From assembly GCF_036850765.1 (NCBI RefSeq), contig NC_089492.1, forward strand, positions 167,460,296 to 167,524,295: a DNA stretch of 64,000 bases, in the 5' to 3' direction. Shown one piece after another: positions 45,441 through 56,487 of this stretch. Positions within the stretch are counted from its first letter, which is position 1; each line of letters begins with the position of its first letter. Source of the DNA: Saccopteryx bilineata. Its lineage: Eukaryota > Chordata > Mammalia > Chiroptera > Emballonuridae. A program made the position numbers and the translations under genes. The notes beneath the pieces are model-generated. The model searched no databases. It saw nothing but the letters and a program-made list of their open reading frames with translations, and had not been told where the DNA came from.

Positions 45441-46555
45441 GCTGGTGGGTGCAAGAATGTGGGAGACCGCTGTAGTTCAAGAGCACTGGAGGAGCAAAAG
45501 GTGACGGGGTAACAGCGGGAGGTAGGCAGCACTCCTCGCGGCCACCAGAGGAGACAGGAGTGCGGTGGGGAGACACTGAAGGCAGGGTTTTAAGCAGGAA
45601 ACAGACACTCTCCACTTTATGTTGTGAAACAAAAATCTCTGCTGACTATGAAGAGAACAGCTTGCAGGGACCCAGTGAGGAGATGCTGCTGTCATCCAAG
45701 CAGGAACGGGCAGTGATCGACAGGTGGTGGCCATGAAGGTGGAGAGATGAAGCATGATTTGAAATGGATTTTAGAGATAGAACTGACAGGTGCTCATAAC
45801 TTGGTTCCTGCCACCATCAAAGAGTTAGCTACACAGACAGCAGCAGGATTTAGACCTCAAGTGGGTGCTGTAATCGCCAAGCATAAATCCAAAAGGAAAG
45901 GGCCAGAAAGACCATGCGTGTCCACAGCTGGTACCAGTGGGCAGGACAGACGGACACAGAGATGCTCTGTGTTGGGAGAAGTGGTTCCCCCGCTAGTCTC
46001 CGGGTACACACAGCTCTGAAAGGGGGTGCAAGAGCCACATTCTCTCATGCACTTCCAAATGAAGCTGAATTTAGGGCAGTGATTCAAAGAGGAACAATAA
46101 CTGTTCTGTGGGCACAATGGCTGCCCTTGGCACTCAGGGTCAGGCAGACAAGTGTGATAACTGAGGGTGTCCTGGGACATGGCACCATCCCAGGAGACCC
46201 TGAGTAGTAAACAGACTTGCAGAGATGGGGAGAGGAGACTGCCAACAGGACAGCACAGCACCTGAGAGTGTGAACACAGGGATGTATACAGAGTGGCTCC
46301 AGCGGGAGAGGACACAAGTCAGGGGAGTCCAGGGGCGGCTCGGTGTCTGTGCCATGTACTGATAGCTGGACCAAGCTCTGCTGGAAGTGGACTAAAACTG
46401 CCACTGCACTTAGAATTCTAAGTACTAAATGTCATTTTTAATAGGCTTTTCCTTTTCGGTAACACCAGTGGTGTCCGGGTAAATTATTCTGCTAGCTTCC
46501 TAATCTTACTCTTTCATTTACTTATTCAGTACATGGTCATTGACACAATATTCCA
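45441..46555. other. Unassigned sequence
   Basis: Overlapping open frames on both strands, none family-like. No exon supported. Confidence 0.45.
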
Positions 46556-46725
46556 GACCAGAGATTCTCAGACTTTAATGTGCACGTGGATCACCTGGGC
46601 ATCTGGTGAAAATGCAGATTCCAGCCCAGGAGGTTCGAGGTGTGGCCTGAGACCCCGCATGTGTTATTAGTTCTCTAGTGATGCTGATGTGTCTGGTCCT
46701 TGATTCACATGTTGAAAGGGAAGGC
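46556..46725 (+). mobile_element. MER5A-like hAT MITE
   Basis: AGAGATTCTCAGACTTTAAT, GTGGATCACCTGGGCATCTG, GTGAAAATGCAGATTCCAGC and AGTGATGCTGATGTGTCTGG match the MER5A layout. The far terminus is eroded. Confidence 0.8.
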
Positions 46726-46929
46726 TCTGGCCCAATAAGATGTTCCTTTCACCTGCCCTTTGGTCCATTTTTCATAGCACTTTGACTTTAAAATTAATGA
46801 GTTCATGATCTAGTAATAGAGTACCTACTATATGCAAAGCAATGGGAGGAGTGTTGAGAGACATACAGAAATAAATATGATACCATGTCACCTTAAGGAA
46901 ATTATAGTCTGTTGGGTGGAGAGATGGGC

Positions 46930-47120
46930 ACTAACACAGAATATAAGGCCAGCCCTCCACCAGTCCTCCTCCCACATTGGGATTATAATGCATTGCCCCA
47001 TGTAATCCTCACTACACTCCAAAGCAGGACCGTCTCCCTCTTACAGAGAAGCAAAAACAGGCTAGGAATAATTAAGTCAATTCTTTTTTAATGCACACAG
47101 CCACTGAAAAATTGTATTTT
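46930..47120 (-). repeat. MIR fragment
   Basis: Minus-orientation MIR words: CATGTAATCCTCACTACACT, TCTTACAGAGAAGCAAAAAC, AATAATTAAGTCAATTC. Confidence 0.6.
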
Positions 47121-49434
47121 GACTTAGATTTGGGTCTGTCTAGTCAGAAAGTTCAAACTCTTTCTACCAATCCATATCTATGTATAAATACCCCAAAGAC
47201 TGGGCATTCTATGATGGTTCAAAGTGAGAGAGGTCTGCACAGTGGTGGGAAGAGTTCACCAGGTGAGGTGGTAGGAGACAGAAATATGGGACTACTGTAA
47301 ACTTACTGGATTTGACTGGTTTGCCAGAAAATAGCAGCAATGAGGACTTCATGTTGAAAATGTATTTTTTAGAGTTGCAGAAAAGAGAGCAGATTCTTTG
47401 TTTGTAAATTCTTCTTTTATGGACTGCAATTCTAAAGTCAAGAAAACTGTCTGCCTAGCCAAGAGAGGTTGGTATCTCTGGCTCAGCGCTCCAGATTCTA
47501 GCAGACATTTTGTCTGCAAACACCCCGAGTGAGAGCTGCCTAGCCTGGAGGCCAGCTTCTATTACAGTTTGCCTCGGTCTGAACAGGGAGCAGAGCCAAG
47601 CCCTGGAACCCGGAGTGGGAGTGTAGTCATTACCCAGCATCACTTGGCTAAAAATCCGCACCCTTGTCACCATGAGATTTCCTTCCATTGTCGCCACCAC
47701 TTTCCAGGGCCCCTTCCCATAAACGCTGTAAGGGTAAGCCTCCCCCAGCTCCCAACAGCCACCCTCTGGACTGAGCGCTAACGAGAAGCCCCCACAACGG
47801 CATGTCTGAGATTCAGAAATAACTCTGCTCGCTCTGCTGCTGAGTCACCCTTATTGGGACTGGAATGATGGAAAGACCAAAACCTATTGAAAGGGGGAGT
47901 CTCACTACACTAGTCTCACTAGCCAGGGCCCTTCCCTACACTGCCACATTCAGGGCTGCCTGAGACAGTGTTCCTGGATACTAGCAAAATGTTCCCTTTC
48001 ATATTTGCAACAAGCAAAACAAAGAGGACCCAGACTGACATTCAACACCAAAATGCATGGAAGTCAGCCACCCCCCACCAGAGTGAGTCTCAGCTTGAAG
48101 AAAAGCCCAGAAAATTCACATTAATTGCCAAGAACAGCTGGGCTGAGGGAGGGGGTAAGCGGAAGTGGAGAGAGGAGGGAGGGAAGGCACATAGGACCAC
48201 CTGCCAGGGAGTGTGAGGCAGCTGAAGGTTTCTGTAAGGGGCTGGCCCTCTGGGGCTCCCTCCAGCCCCTTGGTGCTCGAATGCAAAGAGAGAGAAATTT
48301 GATTGCTCAGAAAAGAACTGTGGAGCAAGCTGCCTGGGTCAGGGCCTAAGGACTCAGCCCTGATGAGCAGCCCCTGTGGCCGGGCACCGGCTAACCTTTG
48401 CAGACAGCCGGAAAGGAGACAAGCCCCTCCTGAAGGAGCTACCTGCACAGTGGGGGACAGACAGCACAATCCATCCGATGGTTGATTATGACCAACAACT
48501 ACGACAGGTTCAGATGGAACAAGATACAAAGTCCCTTCCCCCAGTTGTTCACAGTCTAGCAGGGAAGACAGTGTGATAAGGGCTTTGAGAAAGTGCCGTG
48601 AAGCCTACGGCGGGGCCACCCAGACACGGACACTCATGGACACCTTCCCAGATGAGAGGGCATTCAGCTGGATGAAAGGATGGGCATGGGAGCCAAGGAC
48701 GGGGCCCAGAGGGGGAACCCATGCTCTCACAGAAGGACTAGGACACTGAAAGCTCAGAGGTGTGAGGAGGCATGGAGCATCTGGGAGACTAGGAGGAATA
48801 CAGTTAAGCTTGACTATCAAATGGGGGGAGGGTGAAGAATAAAGCTGGGTAGCAGGCAGGGTCTCTGTGGACAGCACACAGCAGGAGCTTAATAACGGCA
48901 CATGAGGAGCACTGGGGAAACAGAGAAGGGAGCCATGGAATGTGCTGAGGGCTGGAGAAGACTTTGCCAGAAAAAAAAAAAGCGCCTCTTAAAGAATGAC
49001 TAGGCATTTCCCAGAAGAAATGAGAAGTGCACCTCAGGCAGAGGGAAAGGTGTGTATGAGAGCACTCTGGCACTTTGAAAATTAACCCTCTCTCTCCTCA
49101 ATCCCAGGAGGGGTCCAATGTACCAAATTCTGTTTGGTAAGGTTGTGTCAAGATCAAGATTATAAGGCCTCGAGCTCCAGAAAAAGTGGAGGGAACTGAT
49201 ACCTTGCTTACATGTTATGTAGGCCAGGGTCCTGTTATGCAAGGACCATCCTGCTGAGAACAGCAGACCTCTCCCAAATCAGAAACAGAGTACAGCCAAT
49301 GAAAAACTTCAGGGGGAGCCAGGGAAAGGACCACCTCTTTGTGGAGGTTCTCATAAGAATTTATTACCTTATTAACAATATAAAAATACCCTCAAAACAA
49401 GGACCCTCAGAAATTATGTCAATTTAATAGGCAG
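47121..49434. other. Unassigned sequence
   Basis: No exon, RNA gene or confident repeat. A short A-run lies near 48970. A possible old-repeat stretch at 48510-48620 (CAGTCTAGCAGGGAAGACAG) is too diverged to name. Confidence 0.45.
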
Positions 49435-49830
49435 CACTCACTGTGTGCCAGGCACTGTGCTCAAAGCTCATGGTGTTGTCTCATTTAATTCCCTAATTAG
49501 CCCAATAAAGTGTGAGTGTTCCTGTTACTTTTTCTTTCTATTTTAGTGATAGAAGGGAAGGTAGAGAGACTCCTGCATGTACCCCAACTGGGATCTACCA
49601 GGCTACCCCCATCTGAGGCCTATCCTCTGCCAATCTGGGCCCATGCTTGTAACCAAGCTATTTTTAGCACTTGAGTCAGAGGCTTCACAGAGCAGTTCTT
49701 TGCACCCAGGGCCAATGCTCTCAAATCAATTGAGCCATGGCTGTGGGAGAAGAAGAGAGAAAAAGGATGAGAAAACTGAAGTGAAATATCCTGCCCAACA
49801 AGTCAAGATGGTTGGCAAATGTAAGGACTA
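49435..49830 (-). repeat. MIR interrupted by an old VES-like SINE
   Basis: MIR words on the minus strand flank the block: CACTGTGTGCCAGGCACTGT at 49439 and GATGAGAAAACTGAAGTGAA at 49767. Between them, at about 49527-49765, is a decayed copy of the long VES-like SINE on the minus strand. It matches 23980-24210 piece by piece: AGACTCCTGCATGTACCCCA, ACTGGGATCTACCAGGCTAC, AGCACTTGAGTCAGAGGCTT and GGGCCAATGCTCTCAAATCA. It is far more diverged than the copies at 23925 and 29632, so the family has been active over a long time. Confidence 0.65.
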
Positions 49831-50139
49831 GGGCCCTCTAGGCCACATTTGCCACCACTTGGGCCCACTGCAGCCATAGACAGGTAAGGGCTCCAGCAAA
49901 CCATCTCGCCACAATGCCACCAGAAAAAATAATGTGGAGACCAGCAAGAGAAAGATGATATCACAAAAGAGTGTGAACCAAAGAGTTACTGTGGGGTTTA
50001 TCTGAAGTTAAAACCTCTTTGGCTTCTCAGGCAATGACAGCAACCAACCCTCCTCAACTTACTAAAAATGAAGCTGCCTCTTCTGTGAAGCATCTGGAGA
50101 GCACTGCACACAAGACCTCTTTGCTTACCTTGTCTTGTA

Positions 50140-50290
50140 TGATCCCCAAAATGCCCATTTTATAGGTGAGGAAATCAAGATTCAGAGCTGCTAAGTATCT
50201 CTTCGAATGTCTCACTGCTACTGAAGTGCTGGAGCCAAGACTCAAACTGGCTTCTATCTGGTTCCAGGAATGAAGCCCTTTCCTCACCCA
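50140..50290 (-). repeat. MIR fragment
   Basis: Minus-orientation MIR words: CCCATTTTATAGGTGAGGAA, ATCAAGATTCAGAGCTGCTA, GGAGCCAAGACTCAAACTGG. Confidence 0.75.
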
Positions 50291-50794
50291 CCATGTCGCA
50301 GGGGGAATGGAAGGGAGCCACGCATGTTCCCAGCAGGAGATGTCCACAGCCAGTGAAAGAAAGCTAAGGACCCACTCTGCAAGGCCTTTCACCAAGAGAA
50401 ATTGTACTTTACAAGGATGCTAACATGTCTCTTCTGCCAAACACAGGTTCTGCTACAAAGACAGTTATCAGGGCCAAAAGGGAGAGAGAGGGAACATCTA
50501 CAGATGAACACAGTACTTTTCTCCCAGCCAAACTTATGGTTAAACTTTTCACTCTGAAATATCATTGTTGAAAAGTAATTCTCACACTGCAGGTTCTGTA
50601 TTATACAAGACAACGTCAACAAAGTATATGGAAGGAAGGACCCCAAAGGACCTCGGGTAGAAGAGCAAGACAGGTCACTGGGGGACAAAAGGTCCACAGG
50701 AGAAGAGCTCATCTGTGTAGACTTATACAGATGAAAGCTCCATTGTATTTCATGCCCAGATGTATAGACTCTCAAGCTGCCTGTGATCTTGTTC

Positions 50795-50985
50795 AGAGCA
50801 CTGAAATGTGATGTCAGAAGAAGGTCACTAGACAGAAGGGAGAGCGGGGTTCAAGTCCTGGTCTTGCCACCATTCCAGGAGTCACAGAAGCTCCTCAGTC
50901 TCTTATTTTCTTTGTCTGTAACATAAAGAAATCAGGCTAAATGATCTCTTGAGTTCTTTCTGCTCAAGATCATGTGATCATAAGT
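50795..50985 (+). repeat. MIR
   Basis: Plus-orientation MIR words: GGGTTCAAGTCCTGGTCTTG, TTATTTTCTTTGTCTGTAAC, AAATCAGGCTAAATGATCTC. Confidence 0.75.
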
Positions 50986-51655
50986 CTAGTGCCTCTCTCT
51001 TCACATTCTTGATGGGGCTACAGAGGCAGAGCCCACCTGAGAGATGCCCTACATAAGCAGGACCAAAAGAATGTATGACTAAAGGCGCTGGAGCCTAAAG
51101 ACAAAAATTAAATTCTGTCCACACCATACATAGCCTTGCCCAAGACCACCCTGCAGCCCGGTCACCAGACTCGAACAACCCTGAAATCCCCACTCTCCTG
51201 GCATCTCCGCTTATCTCATAGTCATAGTGGTCATCAAATTACATATAAAACTCTAAGGCTTGGTAAACAAAGCAGTTGCTGCCCCCAGGGCAAGTCCATG
51301 GGTAATGACCAGGAGCCTAGAGCAGGGCTAAGGGCTATTGTATGTGTGAAGCTCAGTACACACTAAACCAGCTTTTTGCCTCTCAAAATAGTCCCAAACT
51401 GCTACACACTTGTTGGAAGGAAGAGGATTCACTCTCCCCAGGGTGAAGGAAATATTAAGTAGGTGCAGGGGAGAGGATCCAACCACTGGGCCAGACTAGG
51501 GAACCCACCAGTCATCACCCAGAAGCATGAGTCCCCTGGGACCATGGAGGGAGGGGAGTTGGAACAGTTGTCTCTTTCCTGGCTAAACCAATTCCACAGA
51601 AAGTGAGTCAGGACAGTCCCCAAGAGAGAGCTGTATCTCCCCAAGACAGGGTCAC
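50986..51655. other. Unassigned sequence
   Basis: No exon or repeat recognised. Confidence 0.45.
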
Positions 51656-51748
51656 TTCCTGTGCACAACTCAATGCCCAGCACCCAACCTAAAGCCACAA
51701 CATGGTGGACACTGATTCAATATTTGTTGACTGAATGAATGATTAGAA
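51656..51748 (+). repeat. L2 3' end fragment
   Basis: Ends in CAATATTTGTTGACTGAATG followed by AATGA, the characteristic L2 3' terminus, preceded by CAACTCAATGCCCAGCACCC. Confidence 0.75.
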
Positions 51749-53115
51749 ATGCAGAGGTTGGTGGAGCAGAAATCCCAGTGAGCAAACTAAGTAGGAGGCT
51801 AAGGACCTAATATAGCTGGATTGGCTTCCGGACAGACGGCCCAGAGGTTGAGATGACCTGGAGAACTAAGGATAGCACTCGGAGAAACTAGACCAGAGAG
51901 AAGGTCAGTCTGTGAGTCACCTGTCCTTCAAACCCAGTACCTGCGTGAGGAGGGAGCTAAGGAATGCAAGGCCATGAGTCAGAGTGTTATTTCTGCTGCC
52001 TTCTGAGTCACGGCCTGAGCCCCTGCGGCCTACCCTCTTGTGGGGAGGGGTGGGGGGTGGTTATGTGTTTTTATCTGTCCCCACACATTCAGCAGACATC
52101 ACCAGCCAAGGTGAGTCAAGAGTCTCTCTCACGTTTTATTGAAGCTATGTCACTGGGCTGTTCTGAAAATGACTCACTGTGTACCTGCCCACCCCCAGGG
52201 GAAATGCCTTCCACCAGAGGTGAGGCTTGGCATGCCTCCATGGGTCAGGGCCATACGATTTGCTTCTTCTGCCAGGCTCTGTCTACCTCCGGGAGCCCTG
52301 TGTCTCCTGGCTCTCCATGACTGCTTAATGGGATGAAGCCAGGCCCAAGGCTCAGTGTGGTGCCTCGCCTCGACCCCACTAGGAACTTGCTCCCCTGCCT
52401 CTAAAAGCCCTCCTGCAATTCCCCCCTTGCTGCCACCTGCTTCTGTACAGGGTCCTAGGGAATAATTACAGAAAAGTCAACTCACTCCCTGGCTATTGCA
52501 ATCTCTTATTAGAAAACTCTCAAAGGGCCTAAAGCCTTCCCAATACCCCTCCCTCGCCCTGCCAAAAGAAGTTCTAGTAAATCATTCCTGCCATTGGAAT
52601 CATTCCTGACATTATTACCAGATGGACCTTCCTCAAATGTAGCTCAAAAACTCCATCCATACCAAATTCAGGAAGAACATCCCGCCCCCTAACACTGTAT
52701 AGTTCACTGCTGGACGCATGTAGGGAGAGCGGGAAGAGAGGGGCTCGGGAAGTCATGCTCGCACCATGTGGCCCCAGCACACTGAGAGTCCAGGGGTGAG
52801 CCCCAGACCTCACCTGGGCCAGTCAGAATCTCTTCCTGGGAAATTCTGCAGAGAGGCTCAGAAATTCATCTCAGTGTGGGCTAAAGACTTCAACAAGTAA
52901 GATGTAAAGACTCAGGAGGTGGGGATGACTGATGCGACTGACGTGACCAGGAAAGCTCAAAAAGGCAGGTCCATGATGAGGGCAGGATGCAGCCGACATG
53001 CGCAGAGATGCAGAGACGCTGAGATGGCAGGAAAACAGAGTGCCCAGGTCTCCTACAGTCCCTGCTCCCGAGGCCCAGTGCTGCCCACTAAGTACTTTCT
53101 GCAGTTTTAATATAG
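51749..53115. other. Unassigned sequence
   Basis: No exon, RNA gene or confident repeat. Some pyrimidine-rich sequence near 52390-52560 could be old L2 but is not convincing. Confidence 0.45.
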
Positions 53116-53304
53116 AAACATAGAGGATGGGTGATAGATGAGAGAGTTAAATATCCACGTACAGTAAAAGATTTAATTAGAAAAGTATTTAAAATAACAT
53201 CATATATAAAATAATATTTTAGAAAAATTTTGCACATTCACAGAAAAAGAGGAAGGAAAGGAGAGAGTTTAGGATGGAAGGAAGAAAGGAGGGAGGGAAG
53301 GATG
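53116..53304 (+). repeat. 189-bp direct duplication, copy 1
   Basis: Matches 53923-54111 at 188 of 189 positions (G at 53137 against A at 53944). The left part is AT-rich and the right part runs into a purine-only GGAA/GGGA tract that continues beyond the duplicated unit to about 53365. Confidence 0.97.
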
Positions 53305-53365
53305 GAGGGAGGAAGGGAGGGAAGGAGAGAGAGAGGGAGGGAGAGAGGGAAAAAGGAAAAAAAAA
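53262..53365 (+). repeat. Polypurine (GGAA/GGGA)n tract
   Basis: About 100 bases of almost only G and A, with mirror-like blocks. Such tracts can form triplex DNA and stall replication. Confidence 0.9.
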
Positions 53366-53709
53366 CAAAAAGCAATTTATAGCATCAGAAATGTTATGTT
53401 TTTCATTCTTCTTATAGGTGATTATTCATGATCTAAAAATGATCTTCAAAAGACTTGTTTGTAATTACATCCATCACTTGCAAGCGGGAAGCCCTATTTC
53501 CAAGAAGAATCATTTAACCCATACTAAATTTATCTGCCTTCTTTTTCCCCACATGGTTTCTATCTAAAGAACTTTAAAACATTTCAAAGGCATTGATGAA
53601 GCTTGTTTCAGGCTCAGACTTCACCAAACACTACCCTGTTGTTCAATACAAAGTAATCGAGATAGTTCCCTGTAATATGAGAGCCTTCGTGTGGTCTCTA
53701 ACACAAGGT

Positions 53710-53870
53710 TGCTCCCGTGGAATAATTTGGATAAACACTCATTTATATTCAGGCATATACATCACTTTATCTCATTTAAACTTTACAAGCACCATTTGAG
53801 GAACTATTATTGTCTTTATTCTATTGATAGGCTGCTCAAAGACTCAGGGGATACATGCAAGTGAGACCAC
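53710..53870 (-). repeat. MIR fragment
   Basis: Minus-orientation MIR words: TTTATCTCATTTAAACTTTA, CAAGCACCATTTGAGGAACT, ATTCTATTGATAGGCTGCTC. Confidence 0.6.
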
Positions 53871-53922
53871 ACAGGACACAATAGAGCCAGTTTTGGAAGT
53901 TAGAGTGTTCCAACACCTCTCC

Positions 53923-54111
53923 AAACATAGAGGATGGGTGATAAATGAGAGAGTTAAATATCCACGTACAGTAAAAGATTTAATTAGAAAAGTATTTAAA
54001 ATAACATCATATATAAAATAATATTTTAGAAAAATTTTGCACATTCACAGAAAAAGAGGAAGGAAAGGAGAGAGTTTAGGATGGAAGGAAGAAAGGAGGG
54101 AGGGAAGGATG
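53923..54111 (+). repeat. 189-bp direct duplication, copy 2
   Basis: The second copy starts at AAACATAGAGG and stops at GGATG inside the purine tract, where unrelated sequence (CTGAGCAATC) takes over. The unit does not carry a poly-A tail or inverted ends. Confidence 0.97.
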
Positions 54112-54608
54112 CTGAGCAATCAGGTACTAACTAACTTTTCTGTTAGTCCTATGCACATTTACCTCACATGAGGAAGAAAATAGCTTGCTAGTAAAGTTGG
54201 TAAGTTGCCTTTAAAATGAGTCAGGTTATTCAACAGACTCACTCAATCTAATTTCACTGAGCACCTACTATGGCCCAAGGGTTCTGCTTCATTTTATTAT
54301 GACAATGAACCACACTGCTGCATTTATCATTACAGTTTCCAGTGTCACATCGGCATGGCCACCCACGAAGAACAAGCTTGGAATACCAGAGAATCTGGAA
54401 ACCTGAGCCTTAGAAAGGAGATGGAGGGAGACTGTGGAGAGTGGCACCTTCCTCCCTTGACCTCCTGTAGAAAAGGCAGGAACTGGTAGGCACATTAGCC
54501 TGCTAATTGAATTTAACTCTAGGAAACAGAATGTTGGTTCAAATTTTTTTTAATCAAAATTCACATACATTTAAAAAATATTAATTGCCCTAGAGCATGA
54601 GTGACCCT
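54112..54608. other. Mostly unassigned
   Basis: A short MIR-like piece at about 54240-54285 (CACTGAGCACCTACTATGGC). Nothing else recognised before the L1 target site. Confidence 0.45.
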
Positions 54609-54621
54609 AAAACTACACTAT

Positions 54622-55537
54622 ACTGCTGAAAAGATGGCAGTGGAGTAGGCAGATGCACAGATTCCCAGCTCTCACCACAAACTGGAATACAAATCAATTT
54701 AGGAAAAATCAGCATGAAAAACCAACTCTGAACTACAAGAACAGCTCTCAAAAACCAAGGAGTGAAGAAGATGCCACAACAAACCTGGTAAGGAGCACCT
54801 GAATCTCCCCTGCTTACAGGAACAGAGAAGGGATGTGAGGCTGAGAGTCCAGAAGGGATCTCACTCCAGGGAAAAGAGCAGAAACTACTGCTCACAGCCG
54901 CTTGCCTGGCGACCAGGGAGCAAGGTGTGTTGAAAAGACCAGCTTATCTCCCAAGTGGAAAGGAAAGAGAGAAGGACAGACTGTGAGGGGCTAAGGAATG
55001 AAGGAGACAACATAAACAAGCTGACTCATCCATGCTGGAGGAAGCCATAGCTGGGGGAGGGACTGAACCTTTCACAAAACAGAGCTGAATTGCTTCCAGA
55101 TCAGAGATCTCTGGACATCTCTCCAGCTCCAATCAGCGCAACAAGACACAGCTGAAAACAAGAAGTGGGGAGGTGGGGAAGTAACTCAGGTCTCCATGGA
55201 GATCTGAGATACACCTCCCCCTACTGAAGCTGAGAAAACACCCTGCCCCCAGAGAGACTAGTTGGTTAAAGAGGCCTTCAGAGTCTCAGGTTACACCCAT
55301 CGCATTCCTGGATACAGTTTCAAGGAAGCCCCCTGCTGAAATCAGTAAACAAGACTATCACCAGTTAAGAAAACAAACAAATCAAGACATAAAAGCTGCC
55401 CAAATCTGAAAGTGGATTACAGATAACAGCTGACACCAACCAAAGAAGACCTAAAAATAACACAACTGAAAACTGGAGGCAGACAACACCAAGCCTAGAC
55501 TCAACCAACTCTACAAATAAAACACCCAAAACAGACA
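54622..55537 (+). promoter_or_regulatory. L1 copy E 5' UTR
   Basis: About 0.9 kb between the L1 5' end and the ORF1 start codon. It corresponds closely to the 5' UTR of copy D and lacks the repeated GC-rich block seen in copy C. L1 5' UTRs hold the internal promoter. Confidence 0.8.
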
Positions 55538-56430
55538 ATGAGAAGACAAAGAAGTGCAATCCAAATGAAACCACAAGAGACACCTTCAGGAGATGAACTG
55601 AGTGATATGGAAATAATCAAACTTCCAGATGCGGAGTTCAAAATAATGATTGTAAGGATGCTAGGGATCTTAGAACAAGAATGGATGGTCATTATGAACA
55701 CCTAGATAAAGAAATAGCAAGTATAAAAAAGAATCAGTTGGAAATGACAAATACGATATCAGAAATAAAGACCACAATGGAAGGAATTAAAAACAGGATA
55801 GATAGAGCTGAGGATCAAATCAGTGAGTTGGAAGACAACTGGATTGAAGGCATGAAAGCAGAGAAGAAAAGAGAAAAGAGACTCAAAAAGTCAGAGGAAA
55901 CTCTTAGAGAGCTCTGTGACAACATGAAGAGAAATAACATCCGCATCATAGGGGTTCCTGAAGAAGAAGAAAAAGAATAAGGGATGGAGACTTTGTTCAA
56001 TCATATCATAGCTGAAAACTTCCCTAAATTAATGCAAGAGAAACTCTCACAAGTCCAAGAAGCACAGAGGACTTCATTAAAGAGAAACCCAAAGAAACCT
56101 ACACCAAGACACTTCATAATTAAAATACCAAAGCTAAGTGATAAAGAGAAAATATTAAAAGCTGCAAGAGAAAAAAAAGTTATCACCTACAAAGGAGCCC
56201 CCATAAGGATGACATCTGACTTCTCAACAAAAACACTTGAGGCCAGAAGGGAATGGCAAGAAATATTCAAAGTAATGCAGAACAAGAACCTACAACCAAG
56301 ACTACTTTATCCAGCAAGGCTATCATTTAAAATCGAAGGAGACATAAAAAGCTTCCCAGACAAAAAACAACTCAAGGAATTCATTACAACCAAACCAATG
56401 CTGCAGGAAATGTTAAGGGGCCTGTTGTAA
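55538..56430 (+). pseudogene. L1 copy E ORF1, broken
   Basis: ORF1 RNA-binding chaperone. ATG at 55538 opens MRRQRSAIQMKPQETPSGDE, then IIKLPDAEFKIMIVRML. A one-base loss near 55660 shifts the frame, which continues from 55681 as the coiled coil (MDGHYEHLDKEIASIKK...). A TAA at 55978-55980 then interrupts it. The RRM and C-terminal domain run on 55984-56430 (ENFPKLMQEK, MTSDFSTKTLEARREW, LQPRLLYPARLSFKIEGD). Two independent lesions make it non-functional. Confidence 0.9.
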
Positions 56431-56487
56431 ACAGATCAAAGTGGGAAAAAAATATAGCAAAAGAGGAATACACCTTTAAAGAATAAA

